Source: Leucobacter chironomi DSM 19883
GTDB lineage: Bacteria > Actinomycetota > Actinomycetes > Actinomycetales > Microbacteriaceae
Length of the DNA: 64,000 bases
Assembly (NCBI RefSeq): GCF_000421845.1
Contig: NZ_ATXU01000008.1
Location: forward strand, 62,001 to 126,000
Direction of reading: 5' to 3'
Shown: piece after piece, positions 48,001-55,048 of the stretch
Numbering within the stretch: position 1 is the stretch's first letter
Layout of the letters: every line of letters begins with the position of its first letter
The notes under the pieces: model-generated
What the model was told of the DNA's origin: nothing
What the model saw: the letters and a program-made list of their open reading frames with translations, nothing else
Databases searched by the model: none
Made by a program: the position numbers and the translations under genes

Positions 48001-48727
48001 CGTCGAGTTCGGCGCGCAGCCGCGCGACATCGTCGGCGAGCAGCCGCGCCTTCGCATCGCGCACCTCCGCCGCGATCGTCTGCGCCTGCCGCGCCACCTC
48101 GGCCTGACGCCCCAGCGGCTTCAATTGGCGGCGGATCTCACCCGCGAGATCATTCAACCGGGTGAGGTTCGTCTCCATCGCGTCGAGCTTGCGCAGCGTG
48201 CGCTCCTTGCGACGACGATGCTTGAGAATGCCCGCGGCCTCCTCGATGAAGCCCCGGCGATCCTCCGGAGTCGCGCGCAGCACCGCGTCGAGCTGCCCCT
48301 GGCCCACGATCACGTGCATCTCGCGGCCCAGACCCGAATCGCTCAGCAGCTCCTGCACATCGAGCAGGCGGCAGCTCTCGCCGTTGATCGCGTACTCGCT
48401 CGACCCGTTGCGGAACAGGGTGCGGCTGATCGTCACCTCGGTGTACTCGATCGGCAGCGCTCCGTCGGAGTTATCGATCGTGAGGCGCACCTCCGCCCGG
48501 CCGAGCGGGCCGCGGGTGGAGGTGCCCGCGAAGATGACGTCCTCCATCTTGCCGCCGCGCAGCGTCTTCGCGCCCTGCTCGCCCATCACCCAGGCGAGGG
48601 CGTCGACCACGTTCGACTTGCCCGAACCGTTCGGGCCGACGATGGCGGTGACCCCGGGCTCGAACTGGAACGTGGTCGGCTGGGCGAAGGACTTGAAGCC
48701 CTTGAGCGTGAGGCTCTTGAGGTGCAC
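45011..48727 (-). CDS. smc: Chromosome segregation protein SMC
   Basis: A 1238-residue SMC ATPase that folds and segregates the chromosome with ScpA/ScpB. Walker A GPNGSGKSNVVDALAWVMG is at residue 31; two long coiled coils flank the hinge at about 510-650; the C-terminal head carries LSLLSGGERSLAAVAWL and Walker B FYIVDEVEAALDD. A 90-residue Pro/Ala/Asp-rich insertion interrupts the second coiled coil near residue 970-1030 (PAPAQHDDEPRAAVQPDPEP), which is not part of the usual coil. GTG start with GGAAAGG upstream. It is followed, after a 38-nt gap, by ftsY. Confidence 0.96.
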   Translation of the reverse strand: MHLKSLTLKGFKSFAQPTTFQFEPGVTAIVGPNGSGKSNVVDALAWVMGEQGAKTLRGGKMEDVIFAGTSTRGPLGRAEVRLTIDNSDGALPIEYTEVTISRTLFRNGSSEYAINGESCRLLDVQELLSDSGLGREMHVIVGQGQLDAVLRATPEDRRGFIEEAAGILKHRRRKERTLRKLDAMETNLTRLNDLAGEIRRQLKPLGRQAEVARQAQTIAAEVRDAKARLLADDVARLRAELDELAKDEAERHSERIVLQEQAEQKQLRVQRLEQEQQSDELDAARRVTIGLESAQSKLRGLFSQAQQRLTFLATQAEAPEQVNRVTRAAVEEAAEEVRALETLIPEAEAAWQQGGAVTRQAQRALDAIDEHIAAQSALVSRHDLQLSQLRGRAETAEQKRATVAQELARRQHAVAQAEERAEAARGELAGFEERAEAEDPGAATAGDGDRIADWDAAYRAAQERQGDAEQRRDEARDRLHALEQERAGLEARVSALTRSLDQRDASGALLADAPNGIAGRVSDHVRVREGAEAAVGAALGVFGDALLAESAAAAGLAVAAAHERDLGRLRAVLAGGARGDADPAAGAGPEIDGATRAVDVIVDAPAGVRGLLARSYIVEDLASAIRVSDALRERWPGGAYTVVTGGGDVLTEHTLSGGSGLAPSRIELTAELEQAEQARTRVAERIAETEAELAELREAAARAKTDAQQAFAELRAADARLAEAAKERNRLSTRAEAAQAETERARQALVAVEQSVGEAAAEADRAAQAFEAAEAEPRPILDASQRDELLAELERARSAEVELRLALETARERARAAEARRSALADQFDAERQAAEEAARRAVLRSRQVAQAERVAELLPAILDACDRSLTEARLAQQTAEQQRAKHSQELTLLRSEESELRQKLQTLTERVHGAELKSYERKLQLSALLERSGNELGLVEDVLIAEYGPLVGIPAPAQHDDEPRAAVQPDPEPAYANALEAELAAELGLPGVQPAASDGPAAPADPPPAASPQHDTVPYVRAEQERRLARAEKQLAQLGRINPLALEEFAALEQRHRFLSEQLKDLAKTRSDLLAIIEELDRKMQGIFAAAFEDTKAAFSEVFPILFPGGSGEIALSDPDDLLNTGIDMAVKPAGKKVERLSLLSGGERSLAAVAWLIAIFQARPSPFYIVDEVEAALDDANLGRLLQVFERLRENSQLIVITHQKRTMEIADALYGVSMRQDGISAVVGQRVGREE

Positions 48728-48855
48728 GCCGCCGCCTTTCCGTCTCTCGCTCGGCCGACAGGGATCCGTCGATCTCTACGACTGTACCCGGCCCACGGCC
48801 GGTTGCCCGCTATTGCGAGAGCACGAGAACCGCGGCGGCGAAGTCCGCCCCGGGC

Positions 48856-49275
48856 TCACCCCAGCACGCTGCCCACCGGGATGATGTCGCCGTCGGCGTC
48901 GCGGAAGCCGTACCCGAAGGCGCGATCCGCCGCGATGTGCACGAACCAGGCCGCGCCCGCGAGCGCGAGCGGCCAGAAGCCGCCTGCGAAGCCGCCCGTG
49001 ACGAAGAACGCGATCGCCCCGAGCGCGAGCATCGCGAGCGGCACCGGCATCGAGTGCAGGGTGTTGTAGAGCCGCACGCGCTCGGGCTTGAGTCGACCCT
49101 GCGCGGCGAAACCGCCGATGAGCGACGCATCGGGCAGCACCGCGAAGAGCACCGTGACCCCCACGGCCGGCCAGCCGAGCGCCACGCACGCCAGCACGAT
49201 GAAACCGAACCAGACGAGGGCGCTCATGCCCCAGCTCACACGCATGAAGTTCATGGGGTCAATGCTATTGCTCAC
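48856..49275 (-). CDS. DUF4260 family small membrane protein
   Basis: A 139-residue protein with about four membrane helices, matching DUF4260: DASLIGGFAAQGRLKPERVRLYNTLHSMPVPL and WFVHIAADRAFGYGFR are the conserved parts. Function unknown. GTG 49275 overlaps the stop of the upstream membrane protein gene by 4 nt (GTGA), so the pair is coupled; an internal ATG at 49254 is the other possible start. The 128-bp gap after smc shows nothing else. Confidence 0.8.
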   Translation of the reverse strand: MSNSIDPMNFMRVSWGMSALVWFGFIVLACVALGWPAVGVTVLFAVLPDASLIGGFAAQGRLKPERVRLYNTLHSMPVPLAMLALGAIAFFVTGGFAGGFWPLALAGAAWFVHIAADRAFGYGFRDADGDIIPVGSVLG

Positions 49276-49826
49276 CCCGCGGTCAGCTGGGCCGCGATCC
49301 AGCACCCGGCGAAGAGCAGGATCACCCCCGCCAGTAGCGTCCAGAACACCCGCCTGCCGCGCGGCGTCACCGACCAGATCGCGAGGCCGTAACCGATCGC
49401 CCCGGTCAGGAAGTATGGGAACCCCGCGAAGAAGAGCACGAGGAAGACCCCCACTCCCCCCGTGCTCGGGTCGAGGAGCCGGTTCGCCGCCTCGACCAGG
49501 ATCGCCAGCACGAACGCTGCGGCGAGCGCGATGCCGCTGAACAGCAGCGCCTGCCCGAACGGGTAGAAGCGCCGCAGCCAGGGGCCGAGCACCGCCGCGG
49601 TCGCGATCATCACGAGCAGCTGCGGGATTCCGAACCAGACCAGGTTGAGCGTGGTCTGGGGCATGGGACTGTCACCGAGCAGGCCGAAGAGCGTGATCAC
49701 CAGCACCACGCAGAGCCCGGCGACGATCGCCCCGAGCGCCGAGCGCCACGCGATCCCCCACCGCGAGAGCAGAAGCCACGGGTGATCCGGAGGCAGCCCG
49801 GGCTCGGTCTGATGCAGGTCGACCAT
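49272..49826 (-). CDS. Hypothetical membrane protein
   Basis: A 184-residue protein I do not recognise. Five hydrophobic segments (about residues 30-52, 64-84, 92-112, 127-148, 160-182) with a short N-terminal cytoplasmic stretch. ATG follows TAGGGC by 6 nt, a weaker form of the leaderless promoter. It is translationally coupled to the DUF4260 gene; the two probably work together, but no role can be named. Confidence 0.7.
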   Translation of the reverse strand: MVDLHQTEPGLPPDHPWLLLSRWGIAWRSALGAIVAGLCVVLVITLFGLLGDSPMPQTTLNLVWFGIPQLLVMIATAAVLGPWLRRFYPFGQALLFSGIALAAAFVLAILVEAANRLLDPSTGGVGVFLVLFFAGFPYFLTGAIGYGLAIWSVTPRGRRVFWTLLAGVILLFAGCWIAAQLTAG

Positions 49827-49832
49827 GCCCTC

Positions 49833-49838
49833 GCCCTA
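49833..49838 (-). promoter_or_regulatory. -10 box for the membrane protein pair (leaderless promoter)
   Basis: TAGGGC on the minus strand, 6 nt before ATG 49826; the last base differs from the usual T. Confidence 0.4.
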
Positions 49839-50405
49839 CGCTCGGCCGCGCTCGTCGACGGGGCGTGCGCGGTACTCCCGCCAAGCGGCGAGCAGATCCT
49901 CGCGGCTGCCATCCGGGTGGGCGGTGTGCCAGGCCCGGGTGAAGCGGTTGTACTCGAACTGGGCGTCGATGCCGCGTTTCCCCTGCTCGCGCGTCGCGAC
50001 CCAGTGGTCGAGGGCGTGCTGCAGGGTCTGCGTGCCATCCGAGGCCGCGAAGAAGGCGCGCATCTCGGCGTCGAAGTGGAAACCCGGCCCCGCCTGCTCA
50101 GCCATCCACGCCCGCACCGTCTGGCTGCACCGCTGACCCTCCGGGATCAGGGTCTCGGGCGTCAGCTCACCCGCGAGCTGACGCCCACCGGTGCGCCTCC
50201 GCGGCGACGGCTCGACGAACTCGCGGCCGTCGAGGCGAGCAGCGATCCGCTCCGTCAGCAGTTCTTTGCCACCGGTGGCGCGGATGCCGAGCGACCGCGC
50301 GAAGTCGCTCAGTTCGTCTTTCAGCCAGTACCAGCGTCGCAGCTCGTCGCCGGAGAGCCCCGGGATGAGCGCTGGACGGGCCGAGCCCGGCGAAGACTGA
50401 GTCAT
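49836..50405 (-). CDS. SAP-domain protein with DUF6434-like C-terminus
   Basis: A 189-residue soluble protein. Residues 28-62 form a SAP-like helix-extended-loop-helix (LSDFARSLGIRATGGKELLTERIAARLDG), which usually binds nucleic acid. The rest (RAWMAEQAGPGFHFDAEMRAFF, then FTRAWHTAHPDGSREDLLAAWREYR) resembles DUF6434 proteins found next to SAP domains. Role unknown; DNA binding is inferred from the fold. TAGGGT is 6 nt before the ATG. Confidence 0.75.
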   Translation of the reverse strand: MTQSSPGSARPALIPGLSGDELRRWYWLKDELSDFARSLGIRATGGKELLTERIAARLDGREFVEPSPRRRTGGRQLAGELTPETLIPEGQRCSQTVRAWMAEQAGPGFHFDAEMRAFFAASDGTQTLQHALDHWVATREQGKRGIDAQFEYNRFTRAWHTAHPDGSREDLLAAWREYRARPVDERGRA

Positions 50406-50411
50406 CCCCTC

Positions 50412-50417
50412 ACCCTA
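50412..50417 (-). promoter_or_regulatory. -10 box of the SAP-domain gene (leaderless promoter)
   Basis: TAGGGT on the minus strand, 6 nt before the ATG. Confidence 0.55.
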
Positions 50418-50483
50418 CCGATGGGCGCACGCGGCGCTCGCACCGGCGCCCGGGCGGTCACACCGGGCCATCATCCCAGGCCG

Positions 50484-51155
50484 TCATCCCAGACCCGAGA
50501 TGAGATTGACGACGTTCGCGATGATGCCGACGCCGAAGAGATAGCCGAGCAGCGTCTGCGCGATCACGACCCGGCGCAGATCCGAACTGCTCACGTTCGT
50601 GTCGGCCACCTGATAGGTCATGCCGAGCCCCACCGAGAAGTAGGCGAAGTCGGTGTACTGCGGCGGATCCGCCTGATTGAAGTCGATACCGCCCCGCGGT
50701 GCGCCATCGGGGCCGCTCGCGTAGTAGAGCGCGGCATACCGCAGCATGTAGTCGGTGTGGATCAGCGCCCAGGAGCTCGCAACGCTGAGCAGCGCGATCC
50801 CCGCGAGCAGGTATGCCTCGATCCCGTCGGCTCGCTGCGCCTGCGCCGCGACCACCGCGACGGCGACGAGGCTCGCGACGCTGCCGGCCACGGCGACCAC
50901 GCGCGCGAGCCCGCGCCCCGGATCCTCGGCGGTCGCGTGCGCCCTCGTCTGCTGCGGGTTCATCCGCCAGACCACCAGCAGCACCCAGACCACGTTGATG
51001 AGCGCCACGAGCCCCCAGCCCGCGAGCAGTCCCGCGGCGACTCCGAGCGAGGGGGCCACGACGGCCCCCGCACCGATGCCGAGCAGGATGGAGACGCAGG
51101 AACGCAGCCGCAGATGCGCGTGCGCATGCGCGCCTGCGGAGACTTTCGGGCCCAT
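50484..51155 (-). CDS. DUF1345 domain-containing membrane protein
   Basis: A 223-residue protein with five membrane helices. The DUF1345 marks are ASSWALIHTDYMLRYAALYY, GGIDFNQADPPQYTDFAYFSVGLGMTYQVADTNVSS and the final LGYLFGVGIIANVVNLISGL. Function unknown. A His-rich opening (AGAHAHAHLRLR) is distinctive. TAGACT is 6 nt before the ATG. Confidence 0.87.
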   Translation of the reverse strand: MGPKVSAGAHAHAHLRLRSCVSILLGIGAGAVVAPSLGVAAGLLAGWGLVALINVVWVLLVVWRMNPQQTRAHATAEDPGRGLARVVAVAGSVASLVAVAVVAAQAQRADGIEAYLLAGIALLSVASSWALIHTDYMLRYAALYYASGPDGAPRGGIDFNQADPPQYTDFAYFSVGLGMTYQVADTNVSSSDLRRVVIAQTLLGYLFGVGIIANVVNLISGLG

Positions 51156-51161
51156 GCGCGC

Positions 51162-51167
51162 AGTCTA
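51162..51167 (-). promoter_or_regulatory. -10 box of the DUF1345 gene (leaderless promoter)
   Basis: TAGACT on the minus strand, exactly 6 nt before the ATG. Confidence 0.55.
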
Positions 51168-51242
51168 TTTCGAAGCGGCGGCCGGCACACGCGCGGGCCA
51201 GCGCTCGTGGCTGCCCCGGCCGGGGAACGGCGTCGTGCCGCG

Positions 51243-51248
51243 TAGGAT
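51243..51248 (+). promoter_or_regulatory. -10 box of the 128-residue membrane protein gene (leaderless promoter)
   Basis: TAGGAT, exactly 6 nt before ATG 51255. Confidence 0.5.
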
Positions 51249-51254
51249 GAGGTC

Positions 51255-51641
51255 ATGCGCGCATGGAACGGCGAACGCCTCGGCCGCCTCAGCCTCCGTC
51301 TCGATGCCGCGTACTGCGGGTTGCTCGGCGCGGGCGTCGCACTCGCCGCCCCGGCGATCGCGCCCACCCTCGCGCTGCCGGCATGGCTGGTCGCCGCCGT
51401 CGGCGTCGCCGTGGTCGTCTGGGCCGGCCTGATCCTGCTCATGCTCGCGAGACTTCCGCTGCGCACCGCGCTCCGGCTGGTGATGATCGCGAACCTGCTC
51501 GCCGCCGCCGCGGTCGCTGCGGTCTCGGCGACGGGCGCCGCGGTGCTGGTCGCCCTCGCCGTGCTCGCCATCGCCGTCGATATCGCCCTCTTCGCCGCCA
51601 GCCAGGCCGTCGCGCTGCGACGCCTGCAGTTCGCCGCCTGA
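51255..51641 (+). CDS. Hypothetical small membrane protein
   Basis: A 128-residue, Ala/Leu/Val-rich protein with four predicted membrane helices (about 22-38, 42-64, 72-90, 94-118). I do not recognise a family. The start is supported by a -10 box 6 nt upstream. It is divergent from the DUF1345 gene and 76 nt before the chorismate mutase gene, which has its own promoter, so it seems to be expressed independently. Confidence 0.7.
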   Translation: MRAWNGERLGRLSLRLDAAYCGLLGAGVALAAPAIAPTLALPAWLVAAVGVAVVVWAGLILLMLARLPLRTALRLVMIANLLAAAAVAAVSATGAAVLVALAVLAIAVDIALFAASQAVALRRLQFAA

Positions 51642-51705
51642 CGCGACGTATCGGCGCAGGCGCCTGGCCTGCCCCGAGACCGGGGCTCGAGACCTGCACC
51701 CCGAC

Positions 51706-51711
51706 TATATT
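51706..51711 (+). promoter_or_regulatory. -10 box of the chorismate mutase gene (leaderless promoter)
   Basis: TATATT, exactly 6 nt before ATG 51718. Confidence 0.55.
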
Positions 51712-51717
51712 GATGCG

Positions 51718-52005
51718 ATGAGCACCGACCCGGTTCAGAGCCTCACCCTCGACCATGTGCGCGAGCAGATCGACGCGATCGATCAGCGCATCGTCTCACT
51801 CATCGCCGAGCGGCAGCGGTGGGTGCTCACGGCTGGTTCCCTCAAGCAGAACGAGGGCGAGGTGCGGGCGCCCGCCAGGGTGGAGCAGGTCATCGAGAAG
51901 GCGCGGGGCCTCGCCGAGGAGCGCGGGGCCTCCCCCGAGGTGGTCGAGGCCGCGTACCGTGCCCTCAGCGGAGCCTTCATCGATCTCGAACTGCGGCAGC
52001 ACTGA
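51718..52005 (+). CDS. AroQ-type chorismate mutase family protein
   Basis: A 95-residue all-helical protein of the monofunctional AroQ class. VREQIDAIDQRIVSLIAERQRWV gives the N-terminal active-site helix (Arg in VREQ, Arg in DQRIV), and APARVEQVIEKARGLAEERG supplies the second-helix positions. Such enzymes turn chorismate into prephenate for Phe/Tyr. In actinobacteria, short stand-alone forms may need DAHP synthase as a partner for full activity; none is nearby. Confidence 0.87.
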   Translation: MSTDPVQSLTLDHVREQIDAIDQRIVSLIAERQRWVLTAGSLKQNEGEVRAPARVEQVIEKARGLAEERGASPEVVEAAYRALSGAFIDLELRQH

Positions 52006-52045
52006 GCAGGCTAGCGGCCCGAACCCTGGCATACCCGGCGCCTGC

Positions 52046-52051
52046 GACAAT
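52046..52051 (+). promoter_or_regulatory. -10 box of the GNAT gene (leaderless promoter)
   Basis: GACAAT, 6 nt before ATG 52058. The 6-nt spacer GGTCGG is identical to that of the App1 and pabB genes. Confidence 0.45.
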
Positions 52052-52057
52052 GGTCGG

Positions 52058-52582
52058 ATGCGTCTCGAAACCCCGCGCCTGCAACTTCGCGAGCTGAACG
52101 AGGGCGACCTGCCCGCGCTCCGCGCGATCCTGCAGGACGAGCAGACGATGACCGCCTACGAGGGCGCGTTCGACGAGCCGATGGTGCGCGGCTGGCTGCA
52201 GCGCATGCGCGAGCGGTATCGGGAGGACGGCTTCGGGCTGTGGGCCGTCGAGCTGAGTGACACCGGCGAGATGATCGGGCAGTGCGGGCTCACCCGGCAG
52301 CGCATCCTCGGCGCCGACGTCATCGAGGTCGGCTACCTCTTCAACCGCGCCCACTGGCACCGCGGATACGCCGTCGAAGCGGCCACCGCCTGCCGTGAGT
52401 ACGCCTTCGATCAGCTCACCGCCGAGCGGGTGTGGGCGCAGGTGCGCGACACCAATCTCGCCTCGATGAACGTCGCGATCCGCCTCGGCATGACCGTGCG
52501 CGGACGCTTCGTGAAGCACTACCGCGGCGTTGAGATGCCGCATCTGGCGTTCGCGGTGGATCGGCCGCGCTCGGGCTGTTGA
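52058..52582 (+). CDS. GNAT family N-acetyltransferase
   Basis: A 174-residue acetyltransferase of the RimJ/RimL-like group. LETPRLQLRELNEGDLPAL opens it; MIGQCGLTRQ, VIEVGYLFNRAHWHRGYAVEAA (acetyl-CoA loop region) and NVAIRLGMTVRGRFVKHYRG follow in the usual order. Substrate unknown; small molecule or N-terminal amine. It directly follows chorismate mutase but has its own promoter-like -10. Confidence 0.87.
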   Translation: MRLETPRLQLRELNEGDLPALRAILQDEQTMTAYEGAFDEPMVRGWLQRMRERYREDGFGLWAVELSDTGEMIGQCGLTRQRILGADVIEVGYLFNRAHWHRGYAVEAATACREYAFDQLTAERVWAQVRDTNLASMNVAIRLGMTVRGRFVKHYRGVEMPHLAFAVDRPRSGC

Positions 52583-52667
52583 TCCCCATCGCGGTTCGCG
52601 TGGACGATCTGCTGCAGACAGCAGGCTTCTGCGTCTCACGGTTCAGTCAGGACCTGGAGACCGCGCC

Positions 52668-53210
52668 TCAGCGCGAGCACGCTATCGCTTCGAGAATTCT
52701 CTCGAGCCCGAAACGCCACGCCTCCTCCACATCTCCGTCCAGGCGGAAACCCCCGTTGTTCTCCATGATGATGAAGCCCGTCGCCCACGCAGTGAGGGTG
52801 CGAGCAGCGTCAAGCCCTCGAGCTTCGCCGCAGAGGGCCCGTGTAGCGTCGATCACCGGCTGCGTGACCGCCGCTGTCGCCGCGAGACTCGCACCCGGAA
52901 CACCTGCACCGGGAGCCATGATCAGTTGGAATGCGGCAGGATGCAGATGCCCGAAGCTGCGAAACGCTTCCGCAAGGCGGTAGAGGTCGGGAGCCGCCCT
53001 CAACGCATCGGACAGGTCACTCAGCGCAGCTTCAGCGACGAGTCGGATCAGTTCGTCTCGATTTCCGACGCGCTTGTAGAGAGAAGGCGCACGAACTCCC
53101 ACACGCTGAGCAACGCTCTGCATGGTCAAGCCGGGCAATCCGTCGGATTCCACAAGCTGCCAGGCAGCATGCACGATCGCACCCAGGGAAGTCTTGTCAG
53201 GAGCTGGCAT
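52668..53210 (-). CDS. TetR/AcrR family transcriptional regulator
   Basis: A 180-residue repressor. The N-terminal helix-turn-helix reads LTMQSVAQRVGVRAPSLYKRVGNRDELIRL, and a TetR C-terminal (WHG-like) ligand domain follows with HLHPAAFQLIMAPG. I chose ATG 53210 because a TATACT -10 box lies exactly 6 nt upstream and would be inside the coding sequence if the ATG at 53243 were used. It is divergent from the metallo-hydrolase gene and most likely controls that gene and itself. Confidence 0.88.
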   Translation of the reverse strand: MPAPDKTSLGAIVHAAWQLVESDGLPGLTMQSVAQRVGVRAPSLYKRVGNRDELIRLVAEAALSDLSDALRAAPDLYRLAEAFRSFGHLHPAAFQLIMAPGAGVPGASLAATAAVTQPVIDATRALCGEARGLDAARTLTAWATGFIIMENNGGFRLDGDVEEAWRFGLERILEAIACSR

Positions 53211-53216
53211 CCCCCA

Positions 53217-53222
53217 AGTATA
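53217..53222 (-). promoter_or_regulatory. -10 box of the TetR gene (leaderless promoter)
   Basis: TATACT on the minus strand, exactly 6 nt before ATG 53210. Confidence 0.55.
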
Positions 53223-53226
53223 GCTA

Positions 53227-53256
53227 TTGACAGTAGCCTTCATGGCTATATATCTT
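53227..53256 (+). promoter_or_regulatory. Promoter of the metallo-hydrolase gene with embedded operator candidate
   Basis: TTGACA (53227-53232) and TATCTT (53251-53256) with an 18-bp spacer; the -10 ends 7 nt before ATG 53264. The spacer contains the inverted repeat TAGCC-TTCAT-GGCTA (53234-53248), and TAGCCTTCATG recurs at 53257, 23 bp later. TetR binding here would block both divergent promoters. Confidence 0.6.
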
Positions 53257-53263
53257 AGCCTTC

Positions 53264-53986
53264 ATGAAGCTGAGCACCCATCTCTACCGAGTCGGCAATG
53301 ACATCGTGGCCGCATACCTCGTCGTCACCCCCGAAGGAGTCACGATCATCGATGCGGGGCTCTCTGGCCACTGGCGCGATCTCCGCGCCGAACTCACAGT
53401 TGCGGGCAAAACCCTGGGCGACGTCAAGGGCAGCATTCTGACGCACGGCGACTCCGACCACCTCGGCTTCGCTGAACGCCTGCGCCGGCACCTCGGAATA
53501 CCAGTCTACGTCCACCACGCAGATGCAGCGCGTGCCATGGGCGGACCGAAGCCGCCCAACGCCATGCAGCAGATGAGATTCCTGCCCCTCGTCGAATTCC
53601 TGACATACACCCTCCGCAAAGGCGGACTTCGCACTTCGTGGCTCACCCGCACGATCGACGTGCGCGACGGAGAAGTCCTGGATCTTCCGGGATCCCCCCG
53701 CATCATCGGCCTTCCAGGGCACTCCGAGGGCAGCATCGCCGTGCATGTTCCGCTCGCCGACGCAGTGTTCGTCGGCGATGGACTCACGACACGCAACGTC
53801 CTGACCGGCGTGACCGGCCCCCAGCCCGCGCCGTTCACCGATGACCCCGAGCAAGCCATCGCTTCTCTCCAGAATCTGCTCCCGACCGAAGCGACATGGG
53901 TACTCCCCGGACACGGCGCCCCCTGGAAGGACGGCATCACCGCCGCCGTGCGTGCAACCGCTGCGGCCTCGACGGCCCGGCCCTAG
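53264..53986 (+). CDS. MBL-fold metallo-hydrolase
   Basis: A 240-residue metallo-beta-lactamase-fold protein. Metal motif THGDSDHLG (HxDxDH form), GLPGHSEGS with the third His, FVGDGL with the bridging Asp, and LPGHGAPW with the last His are all present, so an active binuclear site is likely. Substrate unknown; general glyoxalase-II or lactonase-like activity is possible. Regulated by the divergent TetR gene, which suggests it handles a small toxic compound. Confidence 0.88.
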   Translation: MKLSTHLYRVGNDIVAAYLVVTPEGVTIIDAGLSGHWRDLRAELTVAGKTLGDVKGSILTHGDSDHLGFAERLRRHLGIPVYVHHADAARAMGGPKPPNAMQQMRFLPLVEFLTYTLRKGGLRTSWLTRTIDVRDGEVLDLPGSPRIIGLPGHSEGSIAVHVPLADAVFVGDGLTTRNVLTGVTGPQPAPFTDDPEQAIASLQNLLPTEATWVLPGHGAPWKDGITAAVRATAAASTARP

Positions 53987-54055
53987 CACTCCGCCGCGGC
54001 GGCGCACCGCCAGCGGGAGCAGCGAATCGGACCGGGCGGATCCTGCCCCAACGCC

Positions 54056-55042
54056 TCAGACAGAGGTGCGGGACCGCGGGGCGGAGCCCCTTTTCTGGCA
54101 CCGCGAGCAGAAGTGCGAGGAGCGTCCGCCGATGACGATGCGCCGGATCGGCTCCCCGCAGCGCGGGCACGGCTGCCCGGTGCGGCCGTAGGCGTTGAGC
54201 GAGTGCGCGAAATACCCCGCCTGCCCGTTCACGTTGACGTACTGGGCGTCGAAGCTGGTGCCGCCCTCGGCGAGCGCCTTCTCGAACACGTCGCGCAGCG
54301 CGGCGAGCAGTTCGCGGGCCTTGCGCGGGCCGACCGCGGCACCCGCGGTTTCGGGGTGCAGGCGCGCCCGCCACAGCGCCTCGTCGGCGTAGATGTTCCC
54401 AACGCCACTGACGAGCCCCTGGTCGAGCAGCAGCTTCTTCACGCCCGCACTGCGGGAACGCAGTGCGGCGAGGAAGCGCGCGTCGTCGAAGAGCGGGTCG
54501 AGCGGATCCCGCGCAATGTGGCGCGCCTGGCTCGGGATCGTACCGCCCCCGTCCGCCTCGGCGAGTGCGTCGAGCGCGAGCGAGCCGAAGAGCCGCTGAT
54601 CGGCGAAGTCGAGCCTCAGCTCACCGTGCTCGGGGTGCTCGATCCACAGCCGGATCCGCACGTGCCGGTCGTCGGGCGCGTCGAGCGAGCGCAGCAGCAG
54701 CTGGCCGCTCATCCCGAGGTGCGCGAGCAGCGCGGATCCCGGTTCAGCCCTTGCCGGCCCCTCGACGGGGATCCACATGAACTTGCCGCGCCGCCGCGGC
54801 TCCGCGAGTCGCAGACCCGTGACCCGGCGCTCGAAGTCGGCCGAGCGCGACAGGCCCGCTTCGAGCGGCAGCGTGACGCTGTGCCCGCCGAGACCGTCGT
54901 CGAAGGGCAGCCCGTCGAGGCCGAGCGGCAGATGCCGCTTGAGGGCGCGCGGATCGCGCACCTCGACCGCGGCCACCCGGGCGCCCGTCACGGCAGGGGC
55001 GAGGCCGGCGCGCACCACCTCGACCTCGGGCAGTTCGGGCAC
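54056..55042 (-). CDS. mutM: Formamidopyrimidine-DNA glycosylase (Fpg/MutM)
   Basis: A 328-residue DNA repair glycosylase that removes 8-oxoguanine and formamidopyrimidines. The mature N-terminus PELPEVE supplies the catalytic Pro and Glu; LLDQGLVSGVGNIYADEALW is the helix-two-turn-helix; the C-terminal zinc finger has CPRCG and CSRCQ. About 40 residues longer than E. coli MutM because of inserts in the N-terminal lobe. GTG start 6 nt after the rnc stop. Confidence 0.96.
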   Translation of the reverse strand: MPELPEVEVVRAGLAPAVTGARVAAVEVRDPRALKRHLPLGLDGLPFDDGLGGHSVTLPLEAGLSRSADFERRVTGLRLAEPRRRGKFMWIPVEGPARAEPGSALLAHLGMSGQLLLRSLDAPDDRHVRIRLWIEHPEHGELRLDFADQRLFGSLALDALAEADGGGTIPSQARHIARDPLDPLFDDARFLAALRSRSAGVKKLLLDQGLVSGVGNIYADEALWRARLHPETAGAAVGPRKARELLAALRDVFEKALAEGGTSFDAQYVNVNGQAGYFAHSLNAYGRTGQPCPRCGEPIRRIVIGGRSSHFCSRCQKRGSAPRSRTSV

Positions 55043-55048
55043 GCGGCG

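Noticed and set aside
46769-49069. A 766-codon open frame opposite smc
   Set aside because: Antisense shadow of the smc coiled coil (Leu/Arg-rich), no start signals or motifs.
52597-52660. A small gene between the GNAT and TetR genes
   Set aside because: Only short frames opposite the TetR 3' end without start signals; the gap is too short.
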